DNA from: Porticoccus sp002341315
GTDB lineage: Bacteria > Pseudomonadota > Gammaproteobacteria > Pseudomonadales > Porticoccaceae
DNA: 64,000 nucleotides
Direction: 5' to 3' (one strand)
Assembly: GCF_047634355.1 (NCBI RefSeq)
Contig: NZ_JBLIAL010000001.1
Under the pieces are notes generated by a model, which was not told the DNA's origin, searched no databases, and was given only the letters and a program-made list of their open reading frames with translations. Of the stretch, positions 51,546-60,412 are shown in pieces. How positions within the stretch are numbered: the stretch's first letter is position 1; the number at the start of each line of letters is the position of its first letter. The position numbers and the translations under genes were made by a program.

Positions 51546-51617
51546 AGAGTGAGAGTTTTTACCCTGACCCCGAATATTGCTAGAGTGAGAGTTTTTACTC
51601 TGACCCCGAATATTTTT
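51546..51617. repeat. Two tandem copies of a 36-bp RAYT right-end repeat
   Basis: Units start at 51546 and 51582. Each contains AGTTTTTA(C/C)(T/C)CTGACCCCGAATA with one difference between copies. They are the right end of the truncated RAYT copy and form the left border of the AT-rich islet. Confidence 0.8.
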
Positions 51618-51757
51618 ACACTACAACAACAAACTGAGCAAAAAATAATCGTTACGACCCCTTTAATTCTTGCTAGAAAACTTTATCGTTGAAACTACAA
51701 CCATTGCGAATGATTATCAGTTGTCACCGACCCCTTTAATTCAGCCTTTCTATACTT

Positions 51758-52045
51758 TTATTTGGTAGATATTTTTTGTAATGGAACAAAAATCCCCGCT
51801 ATAAATGCCACAAATATAAGAACTATAGGAAAAGAAATAATTTTTTGAATACTAAAATACATTGACCCAATGAATATAAAAAATAACCCTATAAAAGTTA
51901 GAGCATATGCATAACTCATTGGCAATTTGTACCTTTCACCACATTTATGACACTTATACCTATAACTAAAAATAAATAATATAAAATCTTTTATTTTGGT
52001 CTTCTCACCACAAGAAAGACACGAGTTGTTTTTCAACATATTCAT
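51758..52045 (-). CDS. Small zinc-ribbon membrane protein
   Basis: 95 residues. Two Cys pairs at the N-terminus (SCLSCGEKT... YKCHKCGERYKL) form a probable zinc ribbon. Two membrane helices follow (YALTFIGLFFIFIGSMYFSI and ISFPIVLIFVAFIAGIFVPL). The region is far more AT-rich than the rest of the window. It starts 9 bp after the stop of the 5'-truncated gene at 52055-52258, so both came from one operon of foreign origin. Function unknown. AGGA lies about 8 bases before the ATG at 52045. Confidence 0.6.
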   Translation of the reverse strand: MNMLKNNSCLSCGEKTKIKDFILFIFSYRYKCHKCGERYKLPMSYAYALTFIGLFFIFIGSMYFSIQKIISFPIVLIFVAFIAGIFVPLQKISTK

Positions 52046-52054
52046 GAAAAATTC

Positions 52055-52258
52055 CTAAAAGTTTTTCTTTTGAGGGGGCTTGTAATCCCTCCAAAATTCT
52101 TCTTCTGTAGGTGGAGTCAAATGATCATCATAAACTCCGTCAATAAATTCTGCTACTGTTGTACCTGCACCTGCTCCAACTAATGGATTGGCTGTAAGTA
52201 CGCCAATAACAGTACCAACACTAGAACCAACAAAAGAACCAAAAATTTTACCAGAGTC
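52055..52258 (-). pseudogene. 5'-truncated gene with a glycine-rich segment
   Basis: An open frame without a start codon encodes DSGKIFGSFVGSSVGTVIGV, then LTANPLVGAGAGTTVAEFID and an acidic/aromatic tail ending PPQKKNF. The Gly-rich part looks like a glycine-zipper membrane segment, as in phage or polymorphic-toxin C-terminal proteins. An in-frame stop and a RAYT-end repeat (from 52268) replace the missing 5' part. Too little is left to name the protein. Confidence 0.6.
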
Positions 52259-52267
52259 TTAAACTTT

Positions 52268-52306
52268 CGGGGTCAGAGTAAAAACTATTTATCGATTCTG
52301 ACCCCA
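52268..52306. repeat. Minimal RAYT-end relic
   Basis: CGGGGTCAGAGTAAAAACT, then the last codons of the transposase (ATTTATCGATT), then directly CTGACCCC. It is an element left end joined to a right-end fragment with the whole gene deleted. It forms the right border of the AT-rich islet. Confidence 0.7.
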
Positions 52307-52406
52307 AATATTGTGCAAACTCGGCAGACTGTATGGCGGTGAGAGAGGGATTGGCTCACCGCTGCGCGGCTCGGGGTTCCACCCCGCCGTTGCAGGCACC
52401 GGCGCC

Positions 52407-52427
52407 CAAAACGGCAGCGCCGTTTTG
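52407..52427. repeat. Perfect 9-bp hairpin
   Basis: CAAAACGGC / GCCGTTTTG with a 3-base loop. It lies in a GC-rich, non-coding stretch (52320-52460) whose open frames lack ribosome sites and family resemblance. Confidence 0.6.
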
Positions 52428-52462
52428 TCGAACGGGGTTCTCGTCCAGATCTCGCGTCACGG

Positions 52463-52503
52463 ACAAACAAAAAACCCGGCACAGGGCCGGGTTTTTTGTT
52501 TGT
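52463..52503. terminator. Strong terminator-like hairpin with an 18-bp perfect stem
   Basis: Arms 52463-52480 and 52486-52503 pair perfectly (core CCCGGC / GCCGGG) and carry A6 and T6 tracts, so it can terminate in both directions. Matching GTGGCGGTG sequence occurs at its right end and again (TGGCGGTG) at 52332, so the 170-bp stretch between may be a repeat unit. No gene for it to terminate is visible. Confidence 0.7.
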
Positions 52504-52543
52504 GGCGGTGGATACAGTCAACTGCTAACTCATCTCGCCTAAA

Positions 52544-52679
52544 ACAGGCAAATTCTCCCTGATAACCAGCTGTTTACAGGGATATTTTCCATTTTTAGCA
52601 AGGTTGCCTGTACAAACTCAGCTGAACGCCAGTAAACGTGCGATTTTAAGCGGATTTCCCTGCCCCCAATAACAGGGAA
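52544..52679. repeat. Cluster of inverted repeats upstream of the first czc block
   Basis: ACAGGCAA (52544) is inverted as TTGCCTGT at 52604-52611 and encloses TCCCTG/CAGGGA arms (52556-52582). A second TTCCCTG/CAGGGAA pair lies at 52656-52679. The repeated CAGGGA theme suggests recombinase or protein binding sites, perhaps the end of a lost mobile element. The rest of 52680-53000 holds no gene; the promoter of the first czc block should be there. Confidence 0.45.
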
Positions 52680-53000
52680 CTCAATTTACCTGCTACCGAC
52701 ATACAATCAAACTACTAGCAGCTCATTGAGAAGCATCACCTGCCATCTCATTAATGTTTAATTATCCCTTACATATCTATGAATCTGTTTTATTGGTAAT
52801 CCAATGAGAAGTGTATAACCCTATCCGCTATAGCGGTATCAATCTATCTATGGGGATATTGATGACGCAATTTAATTATCGCCTCCACTTGATTTGCTCA
52901 GGCCAGCGCACTACTGCCTCACGTAATGCCATGGGGGTCCAGTCGTTTCAATGTGGTTGCCTTTCTGCTAGGCTCACGATCAAATTCCGGGACCACTTGC

Positions 53001-53348
53001 ATGATTAAACGCTGTTTCATAGTCGCAATGACGCTGTTGATTGCTTTGCAGTCAGTGGCGTCTATTGCCTATGAGGCACAGCCGCACAACCCCGCAATGC
53101 CACATTATGATGAGCATTCACACGAATCAGCGGATTTTAAAAGCCAAAATCAGACAACCAAGTCGTCTCCCGACAGCCCCAGTCATCCAGCGGACCATTG
53201 CCATCACAGCCATAGCTGCTTTCACATGGTGTTACTGGGAACCCTCACAGACATTTCCGGCGTGACTGCGGGAATAGTACTGTCCGACTACCAAGCCAAC
53301 TTCACCACCGGGGTTCAATCCTCCCTTTTCCGCCCTCCCATTTCCTGA
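53001..53348 (+). CDS. CzcI-like small exported His-rich protein
   Basis: 115 residues. Signal peptide (MIKRCFIVAMTLLIALQSVA-SIA), then a His/Asp/Ser-rich body with PHYDEHSHES and a compact metal-site candidate ADHCHHSHSCFHM. It ends in a motif shared with its paralogue at 60779-61129 (SDYQANFTTGVQSSLFRPPI versus NYQANISSVAPSSPFRPPI). Both genes stand just before a czcC gene, the position of czcI in Cupriavidus, so a periplasmic metal-binding or regulatory role is likely by context. The assignment to CzcI rests on position, size and Cys/His content. Confidence 0.6.
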   Translation: MIKRCFIVAMTLLIALQSVASIAYEAQPHNPAMPHYDEHSHESADFKSQNQTTKSSPDSPSHPADHCHHSHSCFHMVLLGTLTDISGVTAGIVLSDYQANFTTGVQSSLFRPPIS

Positions 53349-53411
53349 CCCTGCGAATACCTTCCCCACCCGGGGAACAACTGTCATTTAGACTTTCGTA
53401 GGAGCAGCCTC

Positions 53412-54722
53412 ATGCTTTTCAGAATGCCCATGAAAAATGGGCGGCGCGCAATGCCGTGCCACTCTATTATCCATGCCTTTTGCCTTCTAGCGCTGGCATT
53501 CGGTTCTGCCCTTGCACACGCCGGGGAGAAACCGCTCACTCTATCCGATGCCCTTTCGCGGGCCATGGCACAAAACCCTGGCCTCCAGGTCTTCGATTTT
53601 CGCCTTCAGGGTCTTGATGGCCGCCGCATCACGGCAGATCAAAATCCTGCCCTGGAGGCCGACCTGGAAGTGGAAAACTTCCTCGGCAGCGACAATCTGC
53701 GAGGGGTCGACGGTGCGGAGTACACCCTGTCCCTGTCATCGATCTTCGAACTTGGCGGCAAGCGTCAGGCCCGCGTCAGCGTGGTTGACTCACGATACGG
53801 GCGGGTCGAGGCCGAGCGCCGGGCCGAAACGCTGGATGTGCTCGGACAGGTGACCCAGCGCTTTGTCGCCACACTGGCCCTGCAGGAAAAACTCCAACTG
53901 GCCGCTGAAGCTGTGGCGCTGGCCGAGGCCACCCACGAGATCGTCACCCGCCGCGCCGACCGGGGCGCTGCGCCCCAGGCCGAAGTCCTGCGCGCCAGGG
54001 CCGCGCTCACCCGGAGTCGTATTGAGCAGTCCCGTCTGGGGGCCGCCTACGAGAGCCGGAAAATGGCTCTGGCTTCACTGTGGGGTGATACCAGCCCGGA
54101 CTTTCAAATGCTGGAAGGCGATCTGTTCCAGTTCGGTTCCTCCGACAACTTCGATGCCCTGTACCAGCGGGTCAGCGACAGCCCAGCCATTCAAATCTAC
54201 GCGAGCGAACAGCGTATCCGCGAAGCGGAGATTCAGCTGGCGCGCAGCCAGTCCGAAAGCGACATCCGTTGGCAGGTGGGCGTCCGGCGTTTCGAAGAGA
54301 CGGATGACACCGCCTTGACCGCTGGTTTCTCCGTACCGCTCTTTTCCGGACGGCGCAATCGCGGCGAGGTGCAGGCCGCCCTGGCGGCGCGGGATGAGGT
54401 CCGATTCCGCCGGGAGGATACCCTGCTCCGCCTCCATTCACGCCTGTTCGACGCCTACCACTTGCGGCAACAAAGCATCGAGGCTGTTGAGCAGATTCGC
54501 AGCCAAATGCTTCCCGACCTGACCGAGGCACTCACTCAGACCCGCGAAGCCTACGAACGCGGCCGCTACAGCTATGTGGAGTGGACCGCCGCACAGCGGG
54601 AGCTGCTCTCAGCACGGGAGGCACTGGTCGACGCCGCCACCACGGCGCTGCTCAACCAGGCGCTGATCGAACAACTTACGGCGCAGCCACTCGCGACTGT
54701 TCCGGGCGCCCCGACGCGCTAA
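53412..54722 (+). CDS. czcC: CzcC-type outer-membrane channel (first copy)
   Basis: 436 residues of the TolC/OEP family, with signal peptide (HSIIHAFCLLALAFGSALAHA). Two OEP repeats of long helices (ALSRAMAQNPGLQVFDFRLQ; LLRLHSRLFDAYHLRQQSIE) and short strand regions (EYTLSLSSIFELGGKRQARV; LTAGFSVPLFSGRRNRGEVQ). The strands form the barrel and the helices the periplasmic tunnel. It is the outer-membrane part of a heavy-metal RND pump with CzcB and CzcA encoded directly downstream. AGGAG is 7 bases before the ATG. The second copy (61193-62485) is very similar along its whole length. Confidence 0.92.
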   Translation: MLFRMPMKNGRRAMPCHSIIHAFCLLALAFGSALAHAGEKPLTLSDALSRAMAQNPGLQVFDFRLQGLDGRRITADQNPALEADLEVENFLGSDNLRGVDGAEYTLSLSSIFELGGKRQARVSVVDSRYGRVEAERRAETLDVLGQVTQRFVATLALQEKLQLAAEAVALAEATHEIVTRRADRGAAPQAEVLRARAALTRSRIEQSRLGAAYESRKMALASLWGDTSPDFQMLEGDLFQFGSSDNFDALYQRVSDSPAIQIYASEQRIREAEIQLARSQSESDIRWQVGVRRFEETDDTALTAGFSVPLFSGRRNRGEVQAALAARDEVRFRREDTLLRLHSRLFDAYHLRQQSIEAVEQIRSQMLPDLTEALTQTREAYERGRYSYVEWTAAQRELLSAREALVDAATTALLNQALIEQLTAQPLATVPGAPTR

Positions 54723-54745
54723 CCCACAAATTCAGGATTCACACC

Positions 54746-55960
54746 ATGCAACTGATAAAACAACTCTGTCTGATTCTGGTAGCCAGCTGCCTTACCATCA
54801 GTCCCTTGCACGCTGCCGAGGAACAACACGACGAATCGCAGGCCGAGGCCAGGGGGCCTCACGGCGGCATACTGCTGCAACAGAACGACGCCACCGTCGA
54901 ACTGCAAATCTTTGAGCAGGGGGTCCCACCGGAATACCGGGCCTGGGTCACCAGGGATGGCCGCGCCGTTACTGATGATATTGACCTTAATGTCCAGCTC
55001 ACCCGCCTGGGCGGGCAAGTGGACACCTTCGACTTTGCCTACCAGGGGGACTACTGGCTGGGGGATGGCGTGGTGACCGAACCCCACTCCTTCGACGTAG
55101 AAGTGAGCCTCGCCATGGACGGCAAGAACTACCGCTGGCTCTGGGAATCCCACGAAGGTCGCACCCGGATCGCCCCGGCTATCGCAGATAAAGCGGGTAT
55201 CACAACGGCCGCAGCCGGGCCGGGTGCCATCGAGCGCAGCCTCACCACCTACGGCAGCCTGACCACGGCACCGCAGCAGATTGCCCGGATCCGCGCCCGT
55301 TTCCCGGGCGTGGTCAGCCAGGTGAAAGTCAATCTGGGCGACCGGGTCGAAGGTGGTGACGTGCTCGCTCAAGTCGAGTCCAACGAAAGCCTGCAAACCT
55401 ACGCACTGCGGACGCCCATCGACGGGATTGTCATTGAGCGTCGGATCAGTAACGGGGAAATGGCCGGGGAGCAACCCCTATTCGCCATTGCCGATTTGAC
55501 CACTCTGTGGGCCGAACTCAAGGTCTTCCCCGGCCAACGGCCCGAGGTTGCCATTGGCCAGAAAGTCCGACTGAAGGCTGACAGCATCGAGCGGGAGGGC
55601 ACCATCCGCCACCTGCTGCCGGCACCCGGCAACGCGCCCTACACCCTGGCCCGGGTTGAAGTTGACAATGCCGAGGGACTGCTGACCCCCGGTTTGCTGG
55701 TGGCCGGGGATATCGTGGTGGAAACGGTGGAGGCCCCCTTGGTGGTTGACAACCACGCCCTGCAATCCTTCCGGGACTGGACCGTGGTGTTTATTCAGGT
55801 GGATGACACCTACGAGATCCGCCCATTGGAGCTGGGCCGCAGCGACGGCAACCTGACTGAGGTGCTGGGCGGCCTGCAAGCAGGCGATCGCTATGTGGTG
55901 GAAAACAGTTATTTGATCAAGGCCGATATCGAAAAATCCGGCGCATCCCACGACCACTAA
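54746..55960 (+). CDS. czcB: CzcB-type periplasmic adaptor with extra N-terminal domain (first copy)
   Basis: 404 residues. Signal peptide (MQLIKQLCLILVASCLTISP...HAA), a short His/Asp/Glu segment, then an added domain of about 110 residues (GPHGGILLQQNDATVELQIF...LWESHEGRTRIAP). The core HlyD/CusB-like part follows: ARIRARFPGVVSQVKVNLGD, QVESNESLQTYALRTPIDGI, TLWAELKVFPGQRPEVAIGQ and a C-terminal membrane-proximal domain ending VVENSYLIKADIEKS. It links CzcA to CzcC. The added domain is missing from the second CzcB (62503-63456). Start ATG 54746 with AGGA upstream. Confidence 0.9.
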   Translation: MQLIKQLCLILVASCLTISPLHAAEEQHDESQAEARGPHGGILLQQNDATVELQIFEQGVPPEYRAWVTRDGRAVTDDIDLNVQLTRLGGQVDTFDFAYQGDYWLGDGVVTEPHSFDVEVSLAMDGKNYRWLWESHEGRTRIAPAIADKAGITTAAAGPGAIERSLTTYGSLTTAPQQIARIRARFPGVVSQVKVNLGDRVEGGDVLAQVESNESLQTYALRTPIDGIVIERRISNGEMAGEQPLFAIADLTTLWAELKVFPGQRPEVAIGQKVRLKADSIEREGTIRHLLPAPGNAPYTLARVEVDNAEGLLTPGLLVAGDIVVETVEAPLVVDNHALQSFRDWTVVFIQVDDTYEIRPLELGRSDGNLTEVLGGLQAGDRYVVENSYLIKADIEKSGASHDH

Positions 55961-55973
55961 CCAGGAGGCTATG

Positions 55974-58900
55974 ATGATCAATGCCATCTTACGTCTCTCG
56001 GTAGAGCGGCGGTTTTTAATGTTATCCCTTATTCTGGTGCTGGTCGGCGTGGGCGTGTGGAGTTTTCAGCGCCTGCCCATCGACGCCGTGCCGGATATCA
56101 CCAATGTCCAGGTACAGATCAACACCGAGGCACCGGGCTATTCGCCCCTGGAGGCAGAGCAACGCATCACCTTCCCGGTGGAAACGGCCTTGTACGGCCT
56201 GCCCAACCTGTCATATACCCGCTCCCTGTCCCGCTACGGCCTGTCCCAGGTCACGGTGGTATTCGAGGAAGGCACGGACATCTATTTCGCCCGCAACCTG
56301 ATCAATGAGCGATTGGGCGCCATCAAGAGCGCGCTGCCACCCGGGCTGGAGCCGGAGATGGGTCCCATCGCCACCGGTCTTGGCGAGATCTTCATGTACA
56401 CCGTAGAAGCCCTGCCCGGCGCCACTCAAGCGGATGGCAGTTCGCTGGACGCTACGGCGCTGCGGGAGATCCAGGACTGGATTATCAAACCCCAGCTGGC
56501 CCAGGTGCCCGGCGTGATCGAGGTCAACACCATTGGCGGCTACGACAAGCAGTACCACGTTACGCCGTCGCCCCAACGGTTGCTGGAGTTCGGCATCACG
56601 GTGGATGAGCTGGTCAGCGCCCTGCGGGCCAATAACACCAATCGCGGCGCCGGCTATATCGAACGCAACGGTCAACAGCTATTGGTGCGCTCGCCCGGGC
56701 AGCTGGCCACCATTGGCGATATTGAAAAGGTGGTGATTGCCAACCGGGATGGTGCGCCAGTCCGGGTAGCCGATGTAGCTGAAGTGGCCATTGGCAAGGA
56801 GCTGCGCACCGGCGCCGCCACCCGCGACGGCAGGGAAACAGTGATGGGCACGGCCATGATGCTGGTGGGAGAAAACTCCCGGGCGGTAGCACAGGCGGTG
56901 GCCGAGAAACTGGAGGCCATTCAGCCCTCCCTGCCCGACGGCGTCAAGGTGGAGGCGGTATACGACCGCACAGCCCTGGTGGACAAGGCGATTGCCACGG
57001 TGGAGAAGAACCTGCTCGAAGGGGCGCTGCTGGTGATCGTGGTACTGTTTCTATTGCTCGGCAACCTGCGCGCTGCCTTGATCACGGCAGCAGTCATTCC
57101 GCTTTCGATGCTGGCCACCATAACCGGCATGGTGCGGTCTGGCGTGTCCGCCAATTTGATGAGTCTGGGAGCGCTGGACTTCGGCCTGATCGTCGACGGC
57201 GCGGTCATCATCGTCGAGAACTGTATCCGGCGCCTGTCCCAGGCCCAGCACCAGGGTCAGTTGGCTCTCAAGGAACGTCTGCAATTGGTGTTCGAGGCCA
57301 CCAACGAAGTGATTCGTCCCAGCCTGTTTGGTGTCGCCATCATTACTGTGGTGTACCTGCCGATCTTTGCCCTCACCGGGGTCGAGGGCAAGATGTTCCA
57401 CCCCATGGCGGCCACCGTGGTGATGGCACTGCTGGCGGCCATGGTGCTGTCACTGACCGTGGTGCCCGCCGCTGTGGCGGTCTTTATGGGGGGCAAGATC
57501 AGCGAAAAGGAAAGCCCGGTAATCAGCGGCGCCAAATCGCTCTACAGGCCCGCGCTATGGGTGGCCATGAGGTTCCGCTGGCTGGTGTTGGGCGGCGCGA
57601 CCGCGCTGGTAGCGGTCTGTCTCTGGCTGGCGACCACCCTGGGGTCGGAATTTATTCCACAACTGGATGAAGGGGATATTGCTCTCCATGCCCTGCGCAT
57701 CCCGGGCACCGGACTGGAGCAATCTATCGAGATGCAGTCGCAGCTGGAAGAACGGCTGAAGGCGTTTCCGGAGGTAGACAAGGTGTTTGCCAAGATCGGC
57801 ACGCCGGAAGTGGCCACCGACCCCATGCCCCCCAGCGTGGCGGACAACTTTGTCATCTTGAAGCCCCGCAGCCAATGGCCGAATCCAGACAAAACCAAGG
57901 ATGATCTGGTGGCGGAAATGGCAGCAGCGGTGGAAATGCTTCCTGGCAACAAGTATGAGTTCACCCAACCCATCGAAATGCGCTTCAACGAGCTGATCTC
58001 CGGCGTGCGCGCCGATCTCGGCATCAAGGTATTCGGCGATGACCTGGATCAGTTGCTGGCATCGGCCAACGACGTCCTTGAGGTTGTGGAATCCATGGAG
58101 GGCGCCGCCGATGCCCGGGTCGAACAGGTGACCGGCCTGCCCATGTTGTCGGTACACCCCAAGCGCATAGCGCTATCCCGCTACGGGCTGACCGTGGATG
58201 ATCTCCAGGATCTGGTGGCAGCCGGTGTCGGGGGCGAAAACGCCGGCCTGATTTACGAAGGCGACCGCCGCTTCCAGTTGGTGGTGCGTCTGCCCGAAGA
58301 CATCCGCCGGGATGTGGACAGCCTCGCGGACCTGCCAGTCCCCCTGCCGGACGGCGGCTATGTGCCCCTGTCGGAAGTGGCCGAGCTGGAGTTGGCTCCG
58401 GCGCCCAACCAGATCAGCCGGGAAAACGGCAAGCGTCGGGTGGTGGTCACCGCCAACGTGCGGGACCGCGACCTGGGCGGATTTGTCGAGGAAGCACAGG
58501 CGCGCATTGCGGACGACGTGGACCTACCTCCCGGATACTGGCTGGATTACGGCGGGACCTTCGAGCAACTGCAGTCCGCCAGTCAGCGGCTTGCCATCGT
58601 GGTGCCCGTAACCCTCGCCATCATCCTCGCACTATTAGTGATGGCCTTCGGCTCCCTCAAGGATGCCCTGATCATCTTCACCGGCGTGCCACTGGCCCTC
58701 ACCGGCGGGGTTCTGTCTCTGTGGCTGCGGGACATGCCCCTGTCGATCTCGGCGGGCGTTGGCTTTATAGCACTCTCCGGGGTGGCGGTGTTGAACGGCC
58801 TGGTGATGATCGCCTTTATCCGCGATCTGTGGCACGAGCAGGGTGACCTGATGAAGGCCATTGTCGAAGGCGCCCTGATCCGCCTGCGGCCGGTATTGAT

Positions 58901-59120
58901 GACCGCCCTGGTCGCAAGCCTCGGCTTTGTGCCTATGGCCCTCAATACCGGTACAGGTGCCGAAGTCCAGCGTCCGCTGGCAACAGTGGTGATCGGCGGG
59001 ATTATCTCGTCTACGTTACTAACGCTATTTGTACTCCCAGTGCTCTATGCGCTATTGCATGGCAGGAGAGCTAGTAACGCACCGTCCACAGGCGAAATTG
59101 AGAACGACCGCGATAATTAA
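55974..59120 (+). CDS. czcA: CzcA-type heavy-metal RND efflux pump (first copy)
   Basis: 1048 residues, full length. Proton-driven inner-membrane trimer with 12 helices and two large periplasmic loops. Helix 4 carries the HME signature GALDFGLIVDGAVIIVENCI with the proton-relay Asp/Asp/Glu, placing it in the Co/Zn/Cd/Ni branch by motif (exact metal unproven). Also seen: QRLPIDAVPDITNVQVQINT near the N-terminus, GSEFIPQLDEGDIALHALRI, the C-terminal GVALTGG-type loop (GVPLALTGGVLSLWLRDMPL) and VIGGIISSTLLTLFVLPVLY. ATG 55974 is used, with AGGAGG 5 bases upstream; the ATG one codon earlier is too close. A 12-bp hairpin follows. Confidence 0.95.
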   Translation: MINAILRLSVERRFLMLSLILVLVGVGVWSFQRLPIDAVPDITNVQVQINTEAPGYSPLEAEQRITFPVETALYGLPNLSYTRSLSRYGLSQVTVVFEEGTDIYFARNLINERLGAIKSALPPGLEPEMGPIATGLGEIFMYTVEALPGATQADGSSLDATALREIQDWIIKPQLAQVPGVIEVNTIGGYDKQYHVTPSPQRLLEFGITVDELVSALRANNTNRGAGYIERNGQQLLVRSPGQLATIGDIEKVVIANRDGAPVRVADVAEVAIGKELRTGAATRDGRETVMGTAMMLVGENSRAVAQAVAEKLEAIQPSLPDGVKVEAVYDRTALVDKAIATVEKNLLEGALLVIVVLFLLLGNLRAALITAAVIPLSMLATITGMVRSGVSANLMSLGALDFGLIVDGAVIIVENCIRRLSQAQHQGQLALKERLQLVFEATNEVIRPSLFGVAIITVVYLPIFALTGVEGKMFHPMAATVVMALLAAMVLSLTVVPAAVAVFMGGKISEKESPVISGAKSLYRPALWVAMRFRWLVLGGATALVAVCLWLATTLGSEFIPQLDEGDIALHALRIPGTGLEQSIEMQSQLEERLKAFPEVDKVFAKIGTPEVATDPMPPSVADNFVILKPRSQWPNPDKTKDDLVAEMAAAVEMLPGNKYEFTQPIEMRFNELISGVRADLGIKVFGDDLDQLLASANDVLEVVESMEGAADARVEQVTGLPMLSVHPKRIALSRYGLTVDDLQDLVAAGVGGENAGLIYEGDRRFQLVVRLPEDIRRDVDSLADLPVPLPDGGYVPLSEVAELELAPAPNQISRENGKRRVVVTANVRDRDLGGFVEEAQARIADDVDLPPGYWLDYGGTFEQLQSASQRLAIVVPVTLAIILALLVMAFGSLKDALIIFTGVPLALTGGVLSLWLRDMPLSISAGVGFIALSGVAVLNGLVMIAFIRDLWHEQGDLMKAIVEGALIRLRPVLMTALVASLGFVPMALNTGTGAEVQRPLATVVIGGIISSTLLTLFVLPVLYALLHGRRASNAPSTGEIENDRDN

Positions 59121-59129
59121 CCCCGGCTC

Positions 59130-59157
59130 CATCATGGGGAGGACTCTCCCCATGATG
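59130..59157 (+). terminator. Hairpin after the first czcA
   Basis: CATCATGGGGAG (59130-59141) and CTCCCCATGATG (59146-59157) pair perfectly around a 4-base loop; only TTT follows, so termination may be partial. Confidence 0.6.
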
Positions 59158-59200
59158 TTTCCGACATTCGTTGATTGCCATATACACTTTGGACAAGATT

Positions 59201-59395
59201 ATGAGTGATTCACCCAAGCAGCGAAAAGATGACTCGAAGGAGGCTCCACCCTTTAGAACACATCGCATCCATGCCATTAATGGCGAATGGTATTTTTTAA
59301 CCCGTGCAGGTCAAAATATCGGGCCGTTTTCGACCAAAGAAGCAGCAGAAGCAGGCTTGGCGGAATTCCTGAAAACTGTCAAAAAGGATAAGTAA
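59201..59395 (+). CDS. DUF6316 family small protein
   Basis: 64 residues. INGEWYFLTRAGQNIGPFST followed by KEAAEAGLAEFLKTV is the DUF6316 pattern (aromatic strand, GPF turn, helix), known mainly from marine gammaproteobacteria. Basic N-terminus, no signal peptide; function unknown. ATG 59201 is chosen over a codon 10 upstream because it starts the family-like part. It lies between czcA and czcD in the same direction. Confidence 0.65.
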   Translation: MSDSPKQRKDDSKEAPPFRTHRIHAINGEWYFLTRAGQNIGPFSTKEAAEAGLAEFLKTVKKDK

Positions 59396-59503
59396 ACAAT
59401 GACCAATAATACTCAAAGCCGCCAAGGTACAGGCGACCAAACACAGAGTAAACTGAATACAGCAGATGCCTCTTTATAAATAGCCCCCAACAAGGTTAAA
59501 CCA

Positions 59504-60412
59504 ATGAGTCACGACCATGTGCATATGGCCCCGGAGACCAAGGATAAACGTGTTGCCATCGCCATCTGGGCGAACGGGATCCTGACCCTGGCTCAGATTG
59601 GGGGAGGTATCTTCGCCGGCAGTCTCGCCCTTATCGCCGACGCCTTGCATAACTTCTCTGACATGGCATCACTCGTCATCGCGTTCGCGGCGCAAAAAAT
59701 TGCGCGCCGCCCGGCTGACGCAAAGATGACCTTTGGTTACGGACGCATTGAAATCGTTGCCGCCCTCATCAACTACACTACCTTGATCATTATCGGGATC
59801 TACCTGATTTACGAAGGTGGCATGCGGATCATTGATCCTCCAGAGATAAAGGGCTGGTGGGTCGTTTGGCTGGGTGGTGTCGCCCTGGCGGTGGACGCCT
59901 TGACAGCGTTGCTCACCTATTCGATGCAGAAAGACAGCGTCAACATCCGTGCTCTGTTTCTTCACAATCTGTCGGATGCACTCGCGTCGGTCGCCGTGGT
60001 CATTGGCGGGACCCTTATTTTACTCTACGACATGCGCTGGGTTGATCCTGCAATCACCATCGGCATCGCGGGCTACATTCTCTACCTGGGCCTGACGGAA
60101 ATCGGCGGCACCATCAGAACCCTCATGCTGGGTAGCCCTGTGGACATCGATACCGATGCCGTCATTGTTACTTTCTCCAACATCGAAGGCGTTATCGACC
60201 TTCACCATGTGCATTTTTGGCAGATGGGCGAACACGATGCCTCGCTGGAGGCCCATGTGATTATCGAGGAAAGTGCATGGGATCAGCTTGAGAATATCAA
60301 GTACAGGATAAAACAGGCTCTGGCGCAGGAATTCAACATACGTCATTCGACACTGGAATTCGAACACCCGGACCACATGCACAAGAATGCCCACACCTAT
60401 GGGCATGGTTGA
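59504..60412 (+). CDS. czcD: Cation diffusion facilitator (CzcD type)
   Basis: 302 residues. Six membrane helices with the metal-site motifs HNFSD (helix 2: LIADALHNFSDMASLVIAFA) and HNLSD (helix 5: LFLHNLSDALASVAVVIGG). Then comes the cytoplasmic ferredoxin-like domain (DLHHVHFWQMGEHDASLEAH). His-rich ends (MSHDHVHM and HPDHMHKNAHTYGHG) probably gather metal. It exports Zn, Co or Cd from cytoplasm to periplasm, feeding the CzcCBA pump. It sits between the two czcCBA blocks and is not duplicated. Confidence 0.92.
   Translation: MSHDHVHMAPETKDKRVAIAIWANGILTLAQIGGGIFAGSLALIADALHNFSDMASLVIAFAAQKIARRPADAKMTFGYGRIEIVAALINYTTLIIIGIYLIYEGGMRIIDPPEIKGWWVVWLGGVALAVDALTALLTYSMQKDSVNIRALFLHNLSDALASVAVVIGGTLILLYDMRWVDPAITIGIAGYILYLGLTEIGGTIRTLMLGSPVDIDTDAVIVTFSNIEGVIDLHHVHFWQMGEHDASLEAHVIIEESAWDQLENIKYRIKQALAQEFNIRHSTLEFEHPDHMHKNAHTYGHG

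Noticed and set aside
52311..52562. Overlapping plus-strand frames of 69-83 codons in the hairpin-rich stretch
   Set aside because: They run through stems and a terminator hairpin, lack ribosome sites and show no family features.
59399..59479. 26-codon frame (MTNNTQSRQGTGD...) between the DUF6316 gene and czcD
   Set aside because: AAGGAT lies upstream, so translation is possible, but the peptide is low-complexity and there is no further support.
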